NCBI GenBank assembly: GCA_019420345.1
Contig: JAHZHI010000073.1
Location: 1-40,458, forward strand
Reading direction: 5' to 3'
Source of the DNA: Peptococcaceae bacterium
GTDB taxonomy: Bacteria > Bacillota > Peptococcia > Peptococcales > Peptococcaceae
Length of the DNA stretch: 40,458 nucleotides
This document shows positions 8,889 through 17,466 of this stretch, one piece after another. The translations under genes were made by a program, and so were the position numbers. The notes beneath the pieces are model-generated. The model saw only the letters and a program-made list of their open reading frames with translations, was not told the DNA's origin and made no database searches. Positions within the stretch are counted from its first letter, which is position 1. Each line of letters opens with the position of its first letter.

Positions 8889-10170
8889 AACTTTATTCCG
8901 TCAAGTCACCATGCTCACCGGCGATGACTTGCAGGTACAGCATGGTGATCTGTTGATTGAAGATGGCATCATCAAAAAAATTGGCACCGTCAGCGCTGCA
9001 GAAGCTGAAGATGCAGTGGAATTTGCGCGAGGTGAACACTATGTGTTGGTGCCAGGCTATATCAACACACATACCCACGTCGCGATGAGTGTGCTGCGCG
9101 ATTATGGCGGAGATATGCCGTTGGATGTTTGGCTCAACCAGTACATATGGCCGGCAGAAGCGAAATTGACCGATGACGACGTATATTGGGGTTCCTGCCT
9201 GGGCATGCTTGAAATGATTGCCAGCGGCACCACTTGTCTCGTTGATATGTACGATCATTGTGATGCCATTGCGGAGGCCATCAGTGATGGCGGGATGCGT
9301 GCGATTTTAAGCCGCGGCAGCGTGGGCATGAACGATCCGGAAGGACGAGGCATTGCCGAAAACGATGCGGTGTACGCACGATGGCATGGCGCTGAAGACG
9401 ATCGCATTCGTGTTTGGTATGGGCCGCATGCGCCAAACACCTGCCCGGGAGACTATATTCAGGAAATGGCTCAGCACGCGCGTGAACGTGGCACAGGTGT
9501 GCATATTCATGTGGCGGAGACAAAAGGCGAATGGGAATGGTGCCAAAGTACGCATGGCATGACGCCGGTGGGCTGGCTGGAGAGCCTTGGCGTGCTTGAT
9601 GTGCCAACGTTGGCGGCGCACAGTGTCTGGCTCGATGACGCAGACATCGCCATCTATGCAAAGCATGGGGTTGCGGCAGCTCATAATCCGATCAGTAATC
9701 TTAAACTTGCAAGCGGGGTTTGCCGCGTTGAGGATCTTCAGCGTGCTGGTGTCACCGTTGGGCTCGGGACCGATGGCTCTTCCAGCAACAACATTATGAG
9801 TATGCACCGTGAACTTCAAGTGGCGGCGCTGATTCATAAAATTCGCAACTATGACGCTCAGGCTGTTGGTGCACGCGATGCTCTGAAACTGGCGACGATC
9901 GAAGGGGCGAAAGCGATTCGCTGGCAGGACGCCATTGGCAGCATCGCTGAAGAAAAAAAGGCGGATTTGACTCTTTATAAATTGGATGCGCCATGGAACG
10001 TGCCGCATCATGATGTGGTCAGCAATCTTGCCTACGCTGCACAGCAGAGTGATATTGACAGCGTTTTTGTGCAGGGTGAATGTTTGTATAAGCATGGCGA
10101 TTATACGACATTTGATAAAGAACGCATTCTTGCAGAAGCAGAAACACGTGCAAAACGTCTCATTCAATAA
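8881..10170 (+). CDS. mtaD: MTA/SAH-type adenosine deaminase (amidohydrolase)
   Basis: 429 residues with the amidohydrolase fold. The metal ligands H64 and H66 lie in INTHTHVAMS, further His in GVHIHVAETKGEWEW and LAAHSVWL, and the catalytic Asp in GTDGSSSNN. The SNLKLASGV and MHRELQ segments are typical of the 5-methylthioadenosine/S-adenosylhomocysteine/5'-deoxyadenosine deaminases, which deaminate spent SAM products to the inosine forms. The radical SAM gene in the same operon would produce 5'-deoxyadenosine, a possible substrate. The ATG at 8881 is set by an AGAGGAGG site inside the end of ftsY, so I reject longer in-frame starts. The exact substrate cannot be read from sequence. Confidence 0.9.
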   Translation: MNKTLFRQVTMLTGDDLQVQHGDLLIEDGIIKKIGTVSAAEAEDAVEFARGEHYVLVPGYINTHTHVAMSVLRDYGGDMPLDVWLNQYIWPAEAKLTDDDVYWGSCLGMLEMIASGTTCLVDMYDHCDAIAEAISDGGMRAILSRGSVGMNDPEGRGIAENDAVYARWHGAEDDRIRVWYGPHAPNTCPGDYIQEMAQHARERGTGVHIHVAETKGEWEWCQSTHGMTPVGWLESLGVLDVPTLAAHSVWLDDADIAIYAKHGVAAAHNPISNLKLASGVCRVEDLQRAGVTVGLGTDGSSSNNIMSMHRELQVAALIHKIRNYDAQAVGARDALKLATIEGAKAIRWQDAIGSIAEEKKADLTLYKLDAPWNVPHHDVVSNLAYAAQQSDIDSVFVQGECLYKHGDYTTFDKERILAEAETRAKRLIQ

Positions 10171-10178
10171 ATAGAAGG

Positions 10179-10230
10179 GACCGCTGCCGGTGAACCTGTT
10201 GGAGCACCGGCGGCGGTCGATTTGTTTTGT
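10179..10230 (+). terminator. Intrinsic terminator after the deaminase gene
   Basis: A 14-bp GC-rich stem (10179-10192 with 10205-10218, one G-U pair) is followed by a T-rich tail. It closes the rnc-to-deaminase unit. Confidence 0.85.
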
Positions 10231-10274
10231 TACGGTGAATTTTTGTGAAAATCCAATGACAACAGCGAGGCTTT

Positions 10275-10303
10275 TTGATAGTATTACTGTGTATCATTAA
10301 AAC
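10275..10303 (+). promoter_or_regulatory. Possible prmA promoter and short leader hairpin
   Basis: TTGATA (10275-10280), 17-bp spacer, TAAAAC (10298-10303). A perfect 6-bp hairpin (TGACGC/GCGTCA, 10316-10331) lies in the leader. The match is moderate, but some promoter is needed after the terminator upstream. Confidence 0.35.
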
Positions 10304-10358
10304 TATAAAAATTGCTGACGCGTGAGCGTCATAATCAATAGAAATTCAGGTGATGATT

Positions 10359-11294
10359 TTGGACTGGATGGAAGTAACATGTGTGCTGCCCAACCGTCGT
10401 GGCTTGGAAGCGGTGACGGATATTTTCAACACGTTTTTTCCAAATGGAACGATGGTGGATGATCCGCAATCAATCCTTAAACATGTGGAGAGTGACGATT
10501 GGGATGCACATGAATTTTCTGAGGACATTCTCGCTAGAGAATCGTTAAAAGTCAGCGGCTTTTTTGAAATGGACGAAGCGTGGACCAATCGCCGCGACGA
10601 ATTGAAACATCATGTAACAGCGGCGCTTGCTGCAATCGATGAAACAGCGGAGTGGACGGAAAAACGGATTCCGGATGAAGATTGGGCGGAATCGTGGAAA
10701 GAGCACTATGATGTGCTGCATTATGGCACGCGCATTCAAGTGGTACCAGAATGGCTGGAACCCGATGTTCCAGAAGACATCGTTATTCGCATTGAACCAG
10801 GAATGGCTTTTGGCACTGGCGAGCATGAGACCACTTCGCTCTGCATGAACTGGCTGGAAGAATTGATTGAGCCGGAAATGACGGTTTTTGACGTTGGCAC
10901 AGGCAGCGGCATTTTGGCGATTGCGGCACGGGCGCTGGGTGCTGGGCGTGTGGATGCGATGGATTACGATGATGTGGCTGTATGGGCAGCGGTTCAAAAC
11001 GCGGCACGCAACAATGCGCAGATCATGATTTATAAGAGCGATTTGCTCAAAGGCTGTGTGGGACAGGCCGATCTCATCATTGCCAACATTGTGGCAGATG
11101 TCATCATTAAGCTTTTGCCTCAGTTGAGAGAACATCTTCTGGCGCATGGCCGCTTCCTTTGCTCTGGTGTGCTTCTGGAGCGGGCCGCAGATGTGCGTCA
11201 AGCACTTGAAGCAGAAGGCTTTGAGATTATTGAACAGCGGGAAGATGGCGAATGGTGTGCCATTTTGGCAGCTATGAAGGAGGTTGAGGCATGA
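10359..11294 (+). CDS. prmA: Ribosomal protein L11 methyltransferase
   Basis: 311 residues from the start I prefer. The C-terminal Rossmann methyltransferase has EPGMAFGTGEHETT, then the SAM-binding VFDVGTGSGILAIAA and the catalytic-region LIIANIVADV. The enzyme trimethylates ribosomal protein L11 using S-adenosylmethionine. Several starts are possible (GTG 10350, ATG 10353, TTG 10359, ATG 10368). The AGGTGAT at 10348-10354 is best spaced for the TTG at 10359, which gives MDWMEVTC, like the family's usual N-terminus. The gene ends with a four-base overlap (ATGA) with the MurE-like gene. Confidence 0.93.
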   Translation: MDWMEVTCVLPNRRGLEAVTDIFNTFFPNGTMVDDPQSILKHVESDDWDAHEFSEDILARESLKVSGFFEMDEAWTNRRDELKHHVTAALAAIDETAEWTEKRIPDEDWAESWKEHYDVLHYGTRIQVVPEWLEPDVPEDIVIRIEPGMAFGTGEHETTSLCMNWLEELIEPEMTVFDVGTGSGILAIAARALGAGRVDAMDYDDVAVWAAVQNAARNNAQIMIYKSDLLKGCVGQADLIIANIVADVIIKLLPQLREHLLAHGRFLCSGVLLERAADVRQALEAEGFEIIEQREDGEWCAILAAMKEVEA

Positions 11295-12817
11295 AGCATC
11301 AAATCCCCATATCAGAATTTATTGTTAGATTGCGGGAAGAGGGACTTTTGACCATGTGGCAGGGGGACCCTGATTTAATCATTGAGGACATTCAGTATGA
11401 TTCCCGCCGATGCAGTGCCAACAGTTTGTTCCTTTGCAAAGGTGCAGCTTTTCAGCCTTCATTCATTACGAAGGCCAAAGAAGCAGGCGCGGTAGCCTAT
11501 CTGGCCGTGCGCCCATTTGATGAAGGGGAAGAGTTGACGGCGCTTATTGTCAGCGACATTCGCCGTGCGCTGGCCGTGGCCGCGGATGTGTTTTTTGAAT
11601 CTCCTTGGAAAAAGCTACATATGATTGGCGTTACTGGCACCAAAGGAAAATCGACGACAGTGACCCTGCTCAAAGACATTCTCGATGCACACGCCAAGGC
11701 CAATGGGCTGCCGCTGACAGGGCTGACCTCTTCAACACGTGTTTTTGATGGCAAGGTGGACATGCCTGCCCAGCTGACGACGCCAGAAAATGTTGACCTC
11801 TATCGTTATTTAGACGAAGCAGTTGAAAGCGGCTTGCATACCATGATTGTTGAAGTATCGAGCCAAGCTTTGAAATACCATCGTGTAGGCGGCATTCATT
11901 TTGACGATGGCGTTTTTCTGAATATCGCACCGGATCACATTAGTGATATTGAACATCCAAATTTTGAAGATTATTTTGCAAGCAAGCTGATGCTTTTTGC
12001 AGTCACCGATCACGCCTATATCAATACCAATAGTGATCGTTTGTCAGACATCGAAGAAGCAGCTGCGCAGTGTGCTGCTGTAACGACTTTTGCTGTGGAG
12101 GGCGATGCAGAATACCAAGCTACACATATTGAAAGCGATAAAGAGGGTATGGCGTTTGACTTACATACTGCAGCAGACACATATCATTTGACAACGGCTA
12201 TGAAAGGCATTTTTAATGTAGAAAATGCTTTGGCCGCAGCCACTGTAGCCTTAAATCTGGGGGTATCTTTTGACAGCATCCAACAAGTCTTGAGCAATGT
12301 ACACTTCGCTGGACATATGGTTTATCGCCATAGTGCCGATGGCGTGACAGCCATTGTTGACTATGCACACAATGACATCAGTTTCCGCAAAGTCATTGAA
12401 ACGGTGCATGTTGAATATCCAAATGCGCCTATTTGGTTTGTTTTTGGTTCCGCTGGCAGCAAGGCACAGAGCCGACGTGCAGATTTGGGGCGTATTGTCT
12501 GTAAAGAAGCGGCACGCGTGTATTTGGTGCCGGATGATCCTGCGAAAGAAAATGTTTTGGACATAAACGCTGAAATTGTGGCACATTTTACGCAGCCAGT
12601 ACCGTATGTATCGTTGGCTGACCGTGCGACGGGCATCGAAGATGCGATCATGAGTGCAGCGCCAGGGACGGTGGTGCTCATTTTAGGGAAGGGCAGCGAG
12701 ACGGCGCAAAAGGGACCAAATGGCCCCGAGCCGTATGCGGGTGATCTGCCGCTTGCAGAGCAGGCGTTGGCAGAGCGCGATGCGCATGGCGCCAGAACAT
12801 CGTTATTTTTTGAATGA
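11291..12817 (+). CDS. murE: MurE-like UDP-MurNAc-tripeptide synthetase, probably L-lysine type
   Basis: 508 residues. N-terminal UDP-binding domain (IQYDSRRCSANSLFLCKGAAF), central ATPase with GVTGTKGKSTT near 114-124 and the carbamylated-lysine region FASKLMLF near 230, and a C-terminal ligase domain with VDYAHN and GSAGSKAQSRRADLG. The residue-selecting motif reads DDPAKENV near 414. Diaminopimelate-adding MurE proteins carry DNPR, and staphylococcal/streptococcal lysine-adding ones carry D(D/N)PA, so L-lysine is the likely third residue. The usual GRME before the ligase domain is GHMVY here, a departure of unknown effect. It is coupled to prmA. A paralogue acting on another amino acid cannot be excluded because the other mur genes are not in view. 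Confidence 0.85.
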   Translation: MKHQIPISEFIVRLREEGLLTMWQGDPDLIIEDIQYDSRRCSANSLFLCKGAAFQPSFITKAKEAGAVAYLAVRPFDEGEELTALIVSDIRRALAVAADVFFESPWKKLHMIGVTGTKGKSTTVTLLKDILDAHAKANGLPLTGLTSSTRVFDGKVDMPAQLTTPENVDLYRYLDEAVESGLHTMIVEVSSQALKYHRVGGIHFDDGVFLNIAPDHISDIEHPNFEDYFASKLMLFAVTDHAYINTNSDRLSDIEEAAAQCAAVTTFAVEGDAEYQATHIESDKEGMAFDLHTAADTYHLTTAMKGIFNVENALAAATVALNLGVSFDSIQQVLSNVHFAGHMVYRHSADGVTAIVDYAHNDISFRKVIETVHVEYPNAPIWFVFGSAGSKAQSRRADLGRIVCKEAARVYLVPDDPAKENVLDINAEIVAHFTQPVPYVSLADRATGIEDAIMSAAPGTVVLILGKGSETAQKGPNGPEPYAGDLPLAEQALAERDAHGARTSLFFE

Positions 12818-12839
12818 CGTCGCATTCTGAGACGATTTA

Positions 12840-12848
12840 TGCTATGAT
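12840..12848 (+). promoter_or_regulatory. Extended -10 promoter for argS
   Basis: TGCTATGAT, an extended -10 box (TGn plus TATGAT) 30 bases before the argS start. No convincing -35 is present, as is common for extended -10 promoters. Confidence 0.5.
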
Positions 12849-12878
12849 AAACGTATATGTGAAAAAGGGAGGCATCCT

Positions 12879-14552
12879 ATGAATATAATAGAAGATACAA
12901 AATCGGCACTGCGTCAAGCAGTGGCAGCAGCCTGCCAAAAGGCGATGGCTGACGGGACTCTGCCAGAAGCAGAGCTGCCGGATTTTGTCATAGAAACACC
13001 TAAAGATGAGAAGAATGGTGATTTTTCAACGAACGTTGCCATGCAGCTGACACGCATTATGCGTCAGAACCCACGTAAGATTGCAGAAGCTATTGTGGGC
13101 GGCATTGTATTGCCAGAGCTGATTGATCATATTGATATCGCTGGTCCTGGTTTTATCAATTTCTATCTTGTCAATCATTGGCTGCATAAGGTGCTGCCAG
13201 CCATTCAGCAGGAAGATGCCGATTATGGCAAGAGCAATGCGGGCAATGGCGAACGTATTCAGGTTGAATTTGTCAGTGCCAATCCAACAGGCTTGCTCCA
13301 CATGGGCAATGCACGCGGCGGTGCCTTGGGTGATACTTTGGCTGCCGTGCTCAACGAAGCTGGTTATGCCTGCGACAAAGAATACTATATCAATGATGCA
13401 GGGAACCAGGTAGAGAACCTTGGCAAATCGGTGGAAGCGCGTTATTTTGAATTGCTTGGCCGCGATGATTATGAAATTCCGGAAGATGGGTACCACGGCA
13501 AGGACATCATTGCCACGGCGCAGCGTCTTCTTGACGAGAAAGGCGAAGCGTTTGTGGATATGTCGGAAGCTGAACGCCGTCAGGCCATGAAAGAATATGC
13601 GCTGAAAGAAAAAGTAACCGGCATTCGCGGCAGCCTGGAAAACTTTGGTGTGGTGTTTGACAACTGGTTCAGCGAACAGAGCCTGCATGATGCTGGCGAT
13701 GTGCACGAGGTTGTTGAAATTCTGCGCGGCAAAGGTTATGTTTATGAAAAAGATGGCGCACAATGGCTGCAATGCACGGCTTGGGGCGAAGAAAAGGACG
13801 AAGTCCTTGTGCGTTCCAACGGCACGCCAACCTATTTTGCTGCCGACATTGCATATCATCGCAATAAATTCGAGCGCGGCTATAAGCGTTTGATCAATAT
13901 TTGGGGTGCAGACCATCATGGTCATGTGGCACGATTGAAAGGTGCAATGACGGCGCTGGGTTATCCAGGCGACGACATCACTGTCATTCTCATGCAGCTG
14001 GTCCGTCTCTATCGCGGCGGCGAAATCGTCAAGATGAGCAAGCGCAGCGGTCAATATGTTACCCTTGATGAATTGATTGAGGAAGTTGGCAAAGAAGCTG
14101 CGCGTTTCTTCTTCATCATGAGAAATCCAGACAGTGCGCTCGATTTTGACTTGGATTTGGCCAAAGCTGAGTCCAGCGACAACCCTGTGTATTATGTTCA
14201 GTATGCACATGCTCGCATTTGCAGCATTTTGTCTGTGGCAGGGGTGGATACGCCGCTTGCCAAAGATGTAGACCTCTCTCTGTTATCCGAAGAAGCGGAA
14301 CGTGTATTGATTCGCAAATTGGCTGAATGGCCACAGGAAGTGGCGGATGCAGCACGCGAATTGGCACCATATCATTTAGCGTATTATGCAAAAGATCTGG
14401 CAACAGCATTCCACAGCTTCTATAATAGCTGTAAAGTACTCACTGACGACGCTGCACTGCGCGATGCGCGTTTGGCGCTGGTTGACTGCAGCCGCATCAC
14501 TTTGCGTAATGTATTGCAACTTCTGGGTCTGACAGCCCCAGAACGCATGTAA
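12879..14552 (+). CDS. argS: Arginyl-tRNA synthetase
   Basis: 557 residues, the normal length. An N-terminal Arg-tRNA-specific domain (MNIIEDTKSALRQAV to about 110) is followed by a class I catalytic core. This has the HIGH-type motif in SANPTGLLHMGNARGGALGD near 135-150 and a KMSKR motif (IVKMSKRSGQY) near 385; ArgRS often lacks this lysine but it is present here. The C-terminal DALR anticodon-binding domain ends in LRNVLQLLGLTAPERM. The enzyme charges tRNA-Arg with arginine using ATP. Its AGGGAGG site is nine bases before the ATG. Fba follows after 21 bases with no terminator, so some co-transcription with the glycolytic pair is likely. Confidence 0.97.
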   Translation: MNIIEDTKSALRQAVAAACQKAMADGTLPEAELPDFVIETPKDEKNGDFSTNVAMQLTRIMRQNPRKIAEAIVGGIVLPELIDHIDIAGPGFINFYLVNHWLHKVLPAIQQEDADYGKSNAGNGERIQVEFVSANPTGLLHMGNARGGALGDTLAAVLNEAGYACDKEYYINDAGNQVENLGKSVEARYFELLGRDDYEIPEDGYHGKDIIATAQRLLDEKGEAFVDMSEAERRQAMKEYALKEKVTGIRGSLENFGVVFDNWFSEQSLHDAGDVHEVVEILRGKGYVYEKDGAQWLQCTAWGEEKDEVLVRSNGTPTYFAADIAYHRNKFERGYKRLINIWGADHHGHVARLKGAMTALGYPGDDITVILMQLVRLYRGGEIVKMSKRSGQYVTLDELIEEVGKEAARFFFIMRNPDSALDFDLDLAKAESSDNPVYYVQYAHARICSILSVAGVDTPLAKDVDLSLLSEEAERVLIRKLAEWPQEVADAARELAPYHLAYYAKDLATAFHSFYNSCKVLTDDAALRDARLALVDCSRITLRNVLQLLGLTAPERM

Positions 14553-14573
14553 ATATTAAGGAGGAATTTAAAC

Positions 14574-15428
14574 ATGCCACTCGTAAACGTCGATACTCTT
14601 TTGACCGCTGCCGAAGAAGGCGGCTATGCGGTCGGCGCATTTAACTGCAACAATATGGAAATTGTTCAGGCTATCATGATGGCTGCTGAAGCAGAAAAAT
14701 CTCCAGTCATCATCCAGGCCAGCCAAGGTGCCATTAAGTACGCTGGTTTAAACTACATTGTTTCATTGGTGAAAACAGCTGCAGAAGCATCCACCATTCC
14801 AGTTGCACTGCATCTGGATCATGGCACCAGCTTTGACCAGGTTATCCAGTGCATTGGCAATGGCTTTACTTCTGTCATGATCGACTGGTCCAAGCATCCA
14901 CTCGAAGAAAACATCGCTGTTACGAAAAAAATCCTTGATGTTGCTAACCCATTGAACATTTCTGTTGAAGCAGAACTTGGTAAGATTGGCGGTACCGAAG
15001 ACAACGTAACTGTCAGCGAACGTGAAGCCACCTTTACCGATCCTGCTGAAGCAGAATATTTCGTTCAGCAGACAGGCATTCGCTCTTTGGCTGTCGCTAT
15101 TGGGACGGCACATGGTCAGTATAAAGGGGAACCAAAACTCGATTTTGACCGCCTGAGCGAAATCAAAAAACGTGTCAATATTCCAATCGTACTGCACGGT
15201 TCCTCTGGCGTACCAGATGAAGCACTGCGTGAAGCTGTTAAGCGTGGCGTACGTAAGATCAATATTGATACCAATCTGCGTGAAGCATTTACTGATGGTG
15301 TGCGTGAAGTTCTTGCTGAAAAACCAAATGAAATTGACCCTCGTAAGATCCTTGGGCCTGCACGTGAAAAAATGGCAGAACGTGTTGCTGAAAAGATTCG
15401 TATCTTTGGCAGCAATGGCAAAGCGTGA
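14574..15428 (+). CDS. fba: Class II fructose-bisphosphate aldolase
   Basis: 284 residues. Class II zinc aldolase motifs in order are VALHLDHGTSFDQ near 77-90, VEAELGKIGG, GTAHGQYKGEPKLDFDRL with a zinc-binding His, LHGSSGVPDE, and KINIDTNLREAFT for phosphate binding. The enzyme interconverts fructose-1,6-bisphosphate with dihydroxyacetone phosphate and glyceraldehyde-3-phosphate. Tagatose-bisphosphate aldolases look similar, but the adjacent GlpX favours fructose bisphosphate. A strong AAGGAGG lies before the ATG. Codon use (GTT, GCA, CGT, few rare codons) suggests high expression. GlpX starts 14 bases after the stop, with its ribosome binding site touching this stop codon. Confidence 0.95.
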   Translation: MPLVNVDTLLTAAEEGGYAVGAFNCNNMEIVQAIMMAAEAEKSPVIIQASQGAIKYAGLNYIVSLVKTAAEASTIPVALHLDHGTSFDQVIQCIGNGFTSVMIDWSKHPLEENIAVTKKILDVANPLNISVEAELGKIGGTEDNVTVSEREATFTDPAEAEYFVQQTGIRSLAVAIGTAHGQYKGEPKLDFDRLSEIKKRVNIPIVLHGSSGVPDEALREAVKRGVRKINIDTNLREAFTDGVREVLAEKPNEIDPRKILGPAREKMAERVAEKIRIFGSNGKA

Positions 15429-15442
15429 GGAGGCATTGCATC

Positions 15443-16396
15443 ATGGAAAGAGATCTTGTCATCGAATTTGCTCGTGTTACTGAAGCCGCAGCTATTAACT
15501 GTGCAAAATGGATCGGTCGTATGGAAAAAAATTCGGCCGATGGCGCAGCTGTAGAAGCGATGCGTAAGATGTTTGATACCATTCATATCTCTGGTACCGT
15601 TGTTATTGGGGAAGGGGAAATGGATGAAGCGCCAATGCTGTATATTGGCGAAAAAGTTGGTCTTGGCGGAACTGAAGTCGATATCGCTGTGGACCCATTG
15701 GAAGGGACAAACCTCACTGCTAAAAACCAGCCAGGCGCTATTGCTGTTATGGCTGTTGCTGAAGCTGGTGGTTTGCTCCATGCTCCAGATATGTACATGG
15801 ATAAAATCATCGTTGGCCCTCGCGCAAAAGGTGCTATTGATATCGATAAGACGGTAGAAGAAAATCTGCGCAATGTTGCAGCTGCACTTGGCAAAGACGT
15901 CAGCGAAATGACGGTCTGCCTGCTCGATCGTGAACGCCATGAGCATATTAAGCAGGCTTGCAAAGCATTGGGTGCAAAAGTAAAACTGATCACCGATGGT
16001 GACGTGGCACCAGCATTGACCGTGGCTATGGATACCGGTGCGATCGATATGATCCTGGGCATCGGCGGGGCGCCAGAAGGTGTTCTGGCAGCAGCTGCTG
16101 TTAAATGCTTGGGTGGTGACATGCAGGGGCGTTTGGTTCCGGAAAATGATGAACAGGTGCGCCGCATGGAAGCCATGGGTCACAGCGATGTGAACCAGGT
16201 ATACAATTTGAACGATCTGGTCAGCGCTGATGATGTTATGTTTATTGCAACGGGTGTTACCAATGGTGACGTGCTTCAGGGCGTTAAAGATATGGGAGAT
16301 CGCGTAAAAACGCATACTGTTGTATTGCGCAACACCTCCAAAACCGTTCGTTTTATTGAGGCTGCCTATAAAAAACCTCATGAAGTTAACGCGTAA
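15443..16396 (+). CDS. glpX: Class II fructose-1,6-bisphosphatase GlpX
   Basis: 317 residues, starting MERDLVIEFARVTEAAAINCAKWIG. The metal and phosphate-binding segments typical of GlpX are present: GTVVIGEGEMDEAPMLYIGE, DIAVDPLEGTNLTAKN, LITDGDVAPAL and LGIGGAPEGVLAAAA. The enzyme removes the 1-phosphate of fructose-1,6-bisphosphate in gluconeogenesis. I chose the ATG at 15443 because a GAGGAGG site (15427-15433) precedes it at the right distance; a longer GTG form at 15425 would put that site inside the gene. Pairing with fba gives two consecutive gluconeogenic steps in one unit. A terminator follows closely. Confidence 0.95.
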   Translation: MERDLVIEFARVTEAAAINCAKWIGRMEKNSADGAAVEAMRKMFDTIHISGTVVIGEGEMDEAPMLYIGEKVGLGGTEVDIAVDPLEGTNLTAKNQPGAIAVMAVAEAGGLLHAPDMYMDKIIVGPRAKGAIDIDKTVEENLRNVAAALGKDVSEMTVCLLDRERHEHIKQACKALGAKVKLITDGDVAPALTVAMDTGAIDMILGIGGAPEGVLAAAAVKCLGGDMQGRLVPENDEQVRRMEAMGHSDVNQVYNLNDLVSADDVMFIATGVTNGDVLQGVKDMGDRVKTHTVVLRNTSKTVRFIEAAYKKPHEVNA

Positions 16397-16408
16397 GTAA
16401 TGCTATTA

Positions 16409-16440
16409 AGCCTCTGATTTTTGTCAGAGGCTTTTTTATT
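16409..16440 (+). terminator. Intrinsic terminator after glpX
   Basis: 10-bp stem AAGCCTCTGA (16409-16418) with TCAGAGGCTT (16424-16433), then TTTTTATT. It ends only two to three bases before the ribosome binding site of the next gene. Confidence 0.85.
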
Positions 16441-16454
16441 AGAGGAGAAGAATC

Positions 16455-16625
16455 GTGAGCAAGTGTGAGTACTGTCTCTATTATGATTATGATGAAGAAA
16501 TGGATTACTATGTTTGCGACATGCTTCTTGATGAAGATGAGCTGTATAAATTTCTCAGTGATACTTTTGACGATTGTCCGTATTATCGCATGGGGGATGA
16601 TTATACCATTGCTCGCAAACAGTAA
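16455..16625 (+). CDS. DUF6472 family small acidic protein
   Basis: A 56-residue protein that starts with GTG: MSKCEYCLYYDYDEEMDYYV at the N-terminus, then CDMLLDEDEL, and CPYYRMGDDYTIARKQ at the end. Four cysteines (C4, C7, C21, C41) and many Asp, Glu and Tyr match a small clostridial family I recognise as DUF6472, of unknown function. The cysteines suggest a metal or Fe-S site, which is inference. An AGAGGAG site is seven bases before the GTG. It sits 14 bases upstream of the ferredoxin-nitroreductase and just after the glpX terminator, so it probably leads the next operon. Confidence 0.8.
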   Translation: MSKCEYCLYYDYDEEMDYYVCDMLLDEDELYKFLSDTFDDCPYYRMGDDYTIARKQ

Positions 16626-16639
16626 GGAGAGATAGAAGC

Positions 16640-17443
16640 ATGATTCATATTGATTCTGAAAAATGTATTGGCTGCGGCGCCTGCGTAGCAGATTGTTTTC
16701 CAGAAGCCTTGGCTTTGGAAAACGGCAAAGCCTTTTTGAAGGGCACGTGCATTGAATGCGGGCATTGTTTTGCAATTTGTCCAAGTGACGCTATTATGAT
16801 GCCAGAAGAATATCCAACAGATACTGTTATTGAATACAGCGATTGGGCGCCAGAATTTGATGCCGATATGTTTTTGGCAGCCATTCAATCACGCCGCAGT
16901 ATTCGGCGTTTTACCGCAGAAAAGCTGTCAAAGGATGAAATTGCAGCGGTGTTAGAAGCGGGACGTTTTTCGCCGACTGGCAGTAATGCTCAGAATGTAC
17001 GTTATGTCGTTGTGCAGGATGGTTTGGATAAAGTGAAGAGCGCTGTGTGGGAAGGCTTTGATGCCATTATTGATGGCTATGTGGCAAAGCAGGGAAAAGG
17101 CGGACGTTTGTATGAAACGCTTTCGCGCATGCGTGATCAGCATCAGAAAGATGCGCAGATTGATCGCTTGTTTTTTAACGCGCCAGCGCTTCTTGTTGTG
17201 GTCTCACCAGCGCCGCTCAATGGTGGTTTGGCGGCGTCAAGCATTGCTTTAATGGCACATGTCAACGGGTTGGGCACTTTGTACAGCGGATTTATTCAAA
17301 TGGCTTTGAGCAAGAAACCAGCACTTTGTGAAAAACTGGGGGTCAAACCCGAAGAAATCAATGCTTGTCTGCTGATCGGAAAGCCTGCGGTGACCTATCG
17401 ACGTACGGTGCCACGAAAGCCGTTGGCTGTTGACTGGATGTAA
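16640..17443 (+). CDS. Ferredoxin-nitroreductase fusion protein
   Basis: 267 residues. An N-terminal 2[4Fe-4S] ferredoxin module has C9, C12, C15, C19 and C37, C40, C43, C47 (CIGCGACVADC and CIECGHCFAIC). Residues from about 80 form an FMN-dependent nitroreductase fold (RRSIRRFTAEKLSKDEI, GRFSPTGSNAQNVRY, and a C-terminal KPAVTYRRTVPRKP). Such proteins move electrons from ferredoxin-type donors to FMN and then to an unknown acceptor, in the cytoplasm of anaerobes. A GGAGAG site precedes the ATG. It lies between the DUF6472 and racemase-like genes, with gaps of 14 and 23 bases, so the three are probably co-transcribed. The physiological substrate cannot be assigned. Confidence 0.93.
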   Translation: MIHIDSEKCIGCGACVADCFPEALALENGKAFLKGTCIECGHCFAICPSDAIMMPEEYPTDTVIEYSDWAPEFDADMFLAAIQSRRSIRRFTAEKLSKDEIAAVLEAGRFSPTGSNAQNVRYVVVQDGLDKVKSAVWEGFDAIIDGYVAKQGKGGRLYETLSRMRDQHQKDAQIDRLFFNAPALLVVVSPAPLNGGLAASSIALMAHVNGLGTLYSGFIQMALSKKPALCEKLGVKPEEINACLLIGKPAVTYRRTVPRKPLAVDWM

Positions 17444-17466
17444 TATTAGAGATTGGAGAGGAAAAC

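Noticed and set aside
13026..14210. 394-codon open frame on the minus strand opposite argS
   Set aside because: It lies wholly inside argS, has no ribosome binding site and no recognisable domain. Biased codon use in the real gene leaves the antisense frame open.
15116..16381. 421-codon minus-strand frame opposite fba and glpX
   Set aside because: It spans two well-supported genes and their junction; composition (many Phe, His, Asn, Ile) is that of an antisense shadow.
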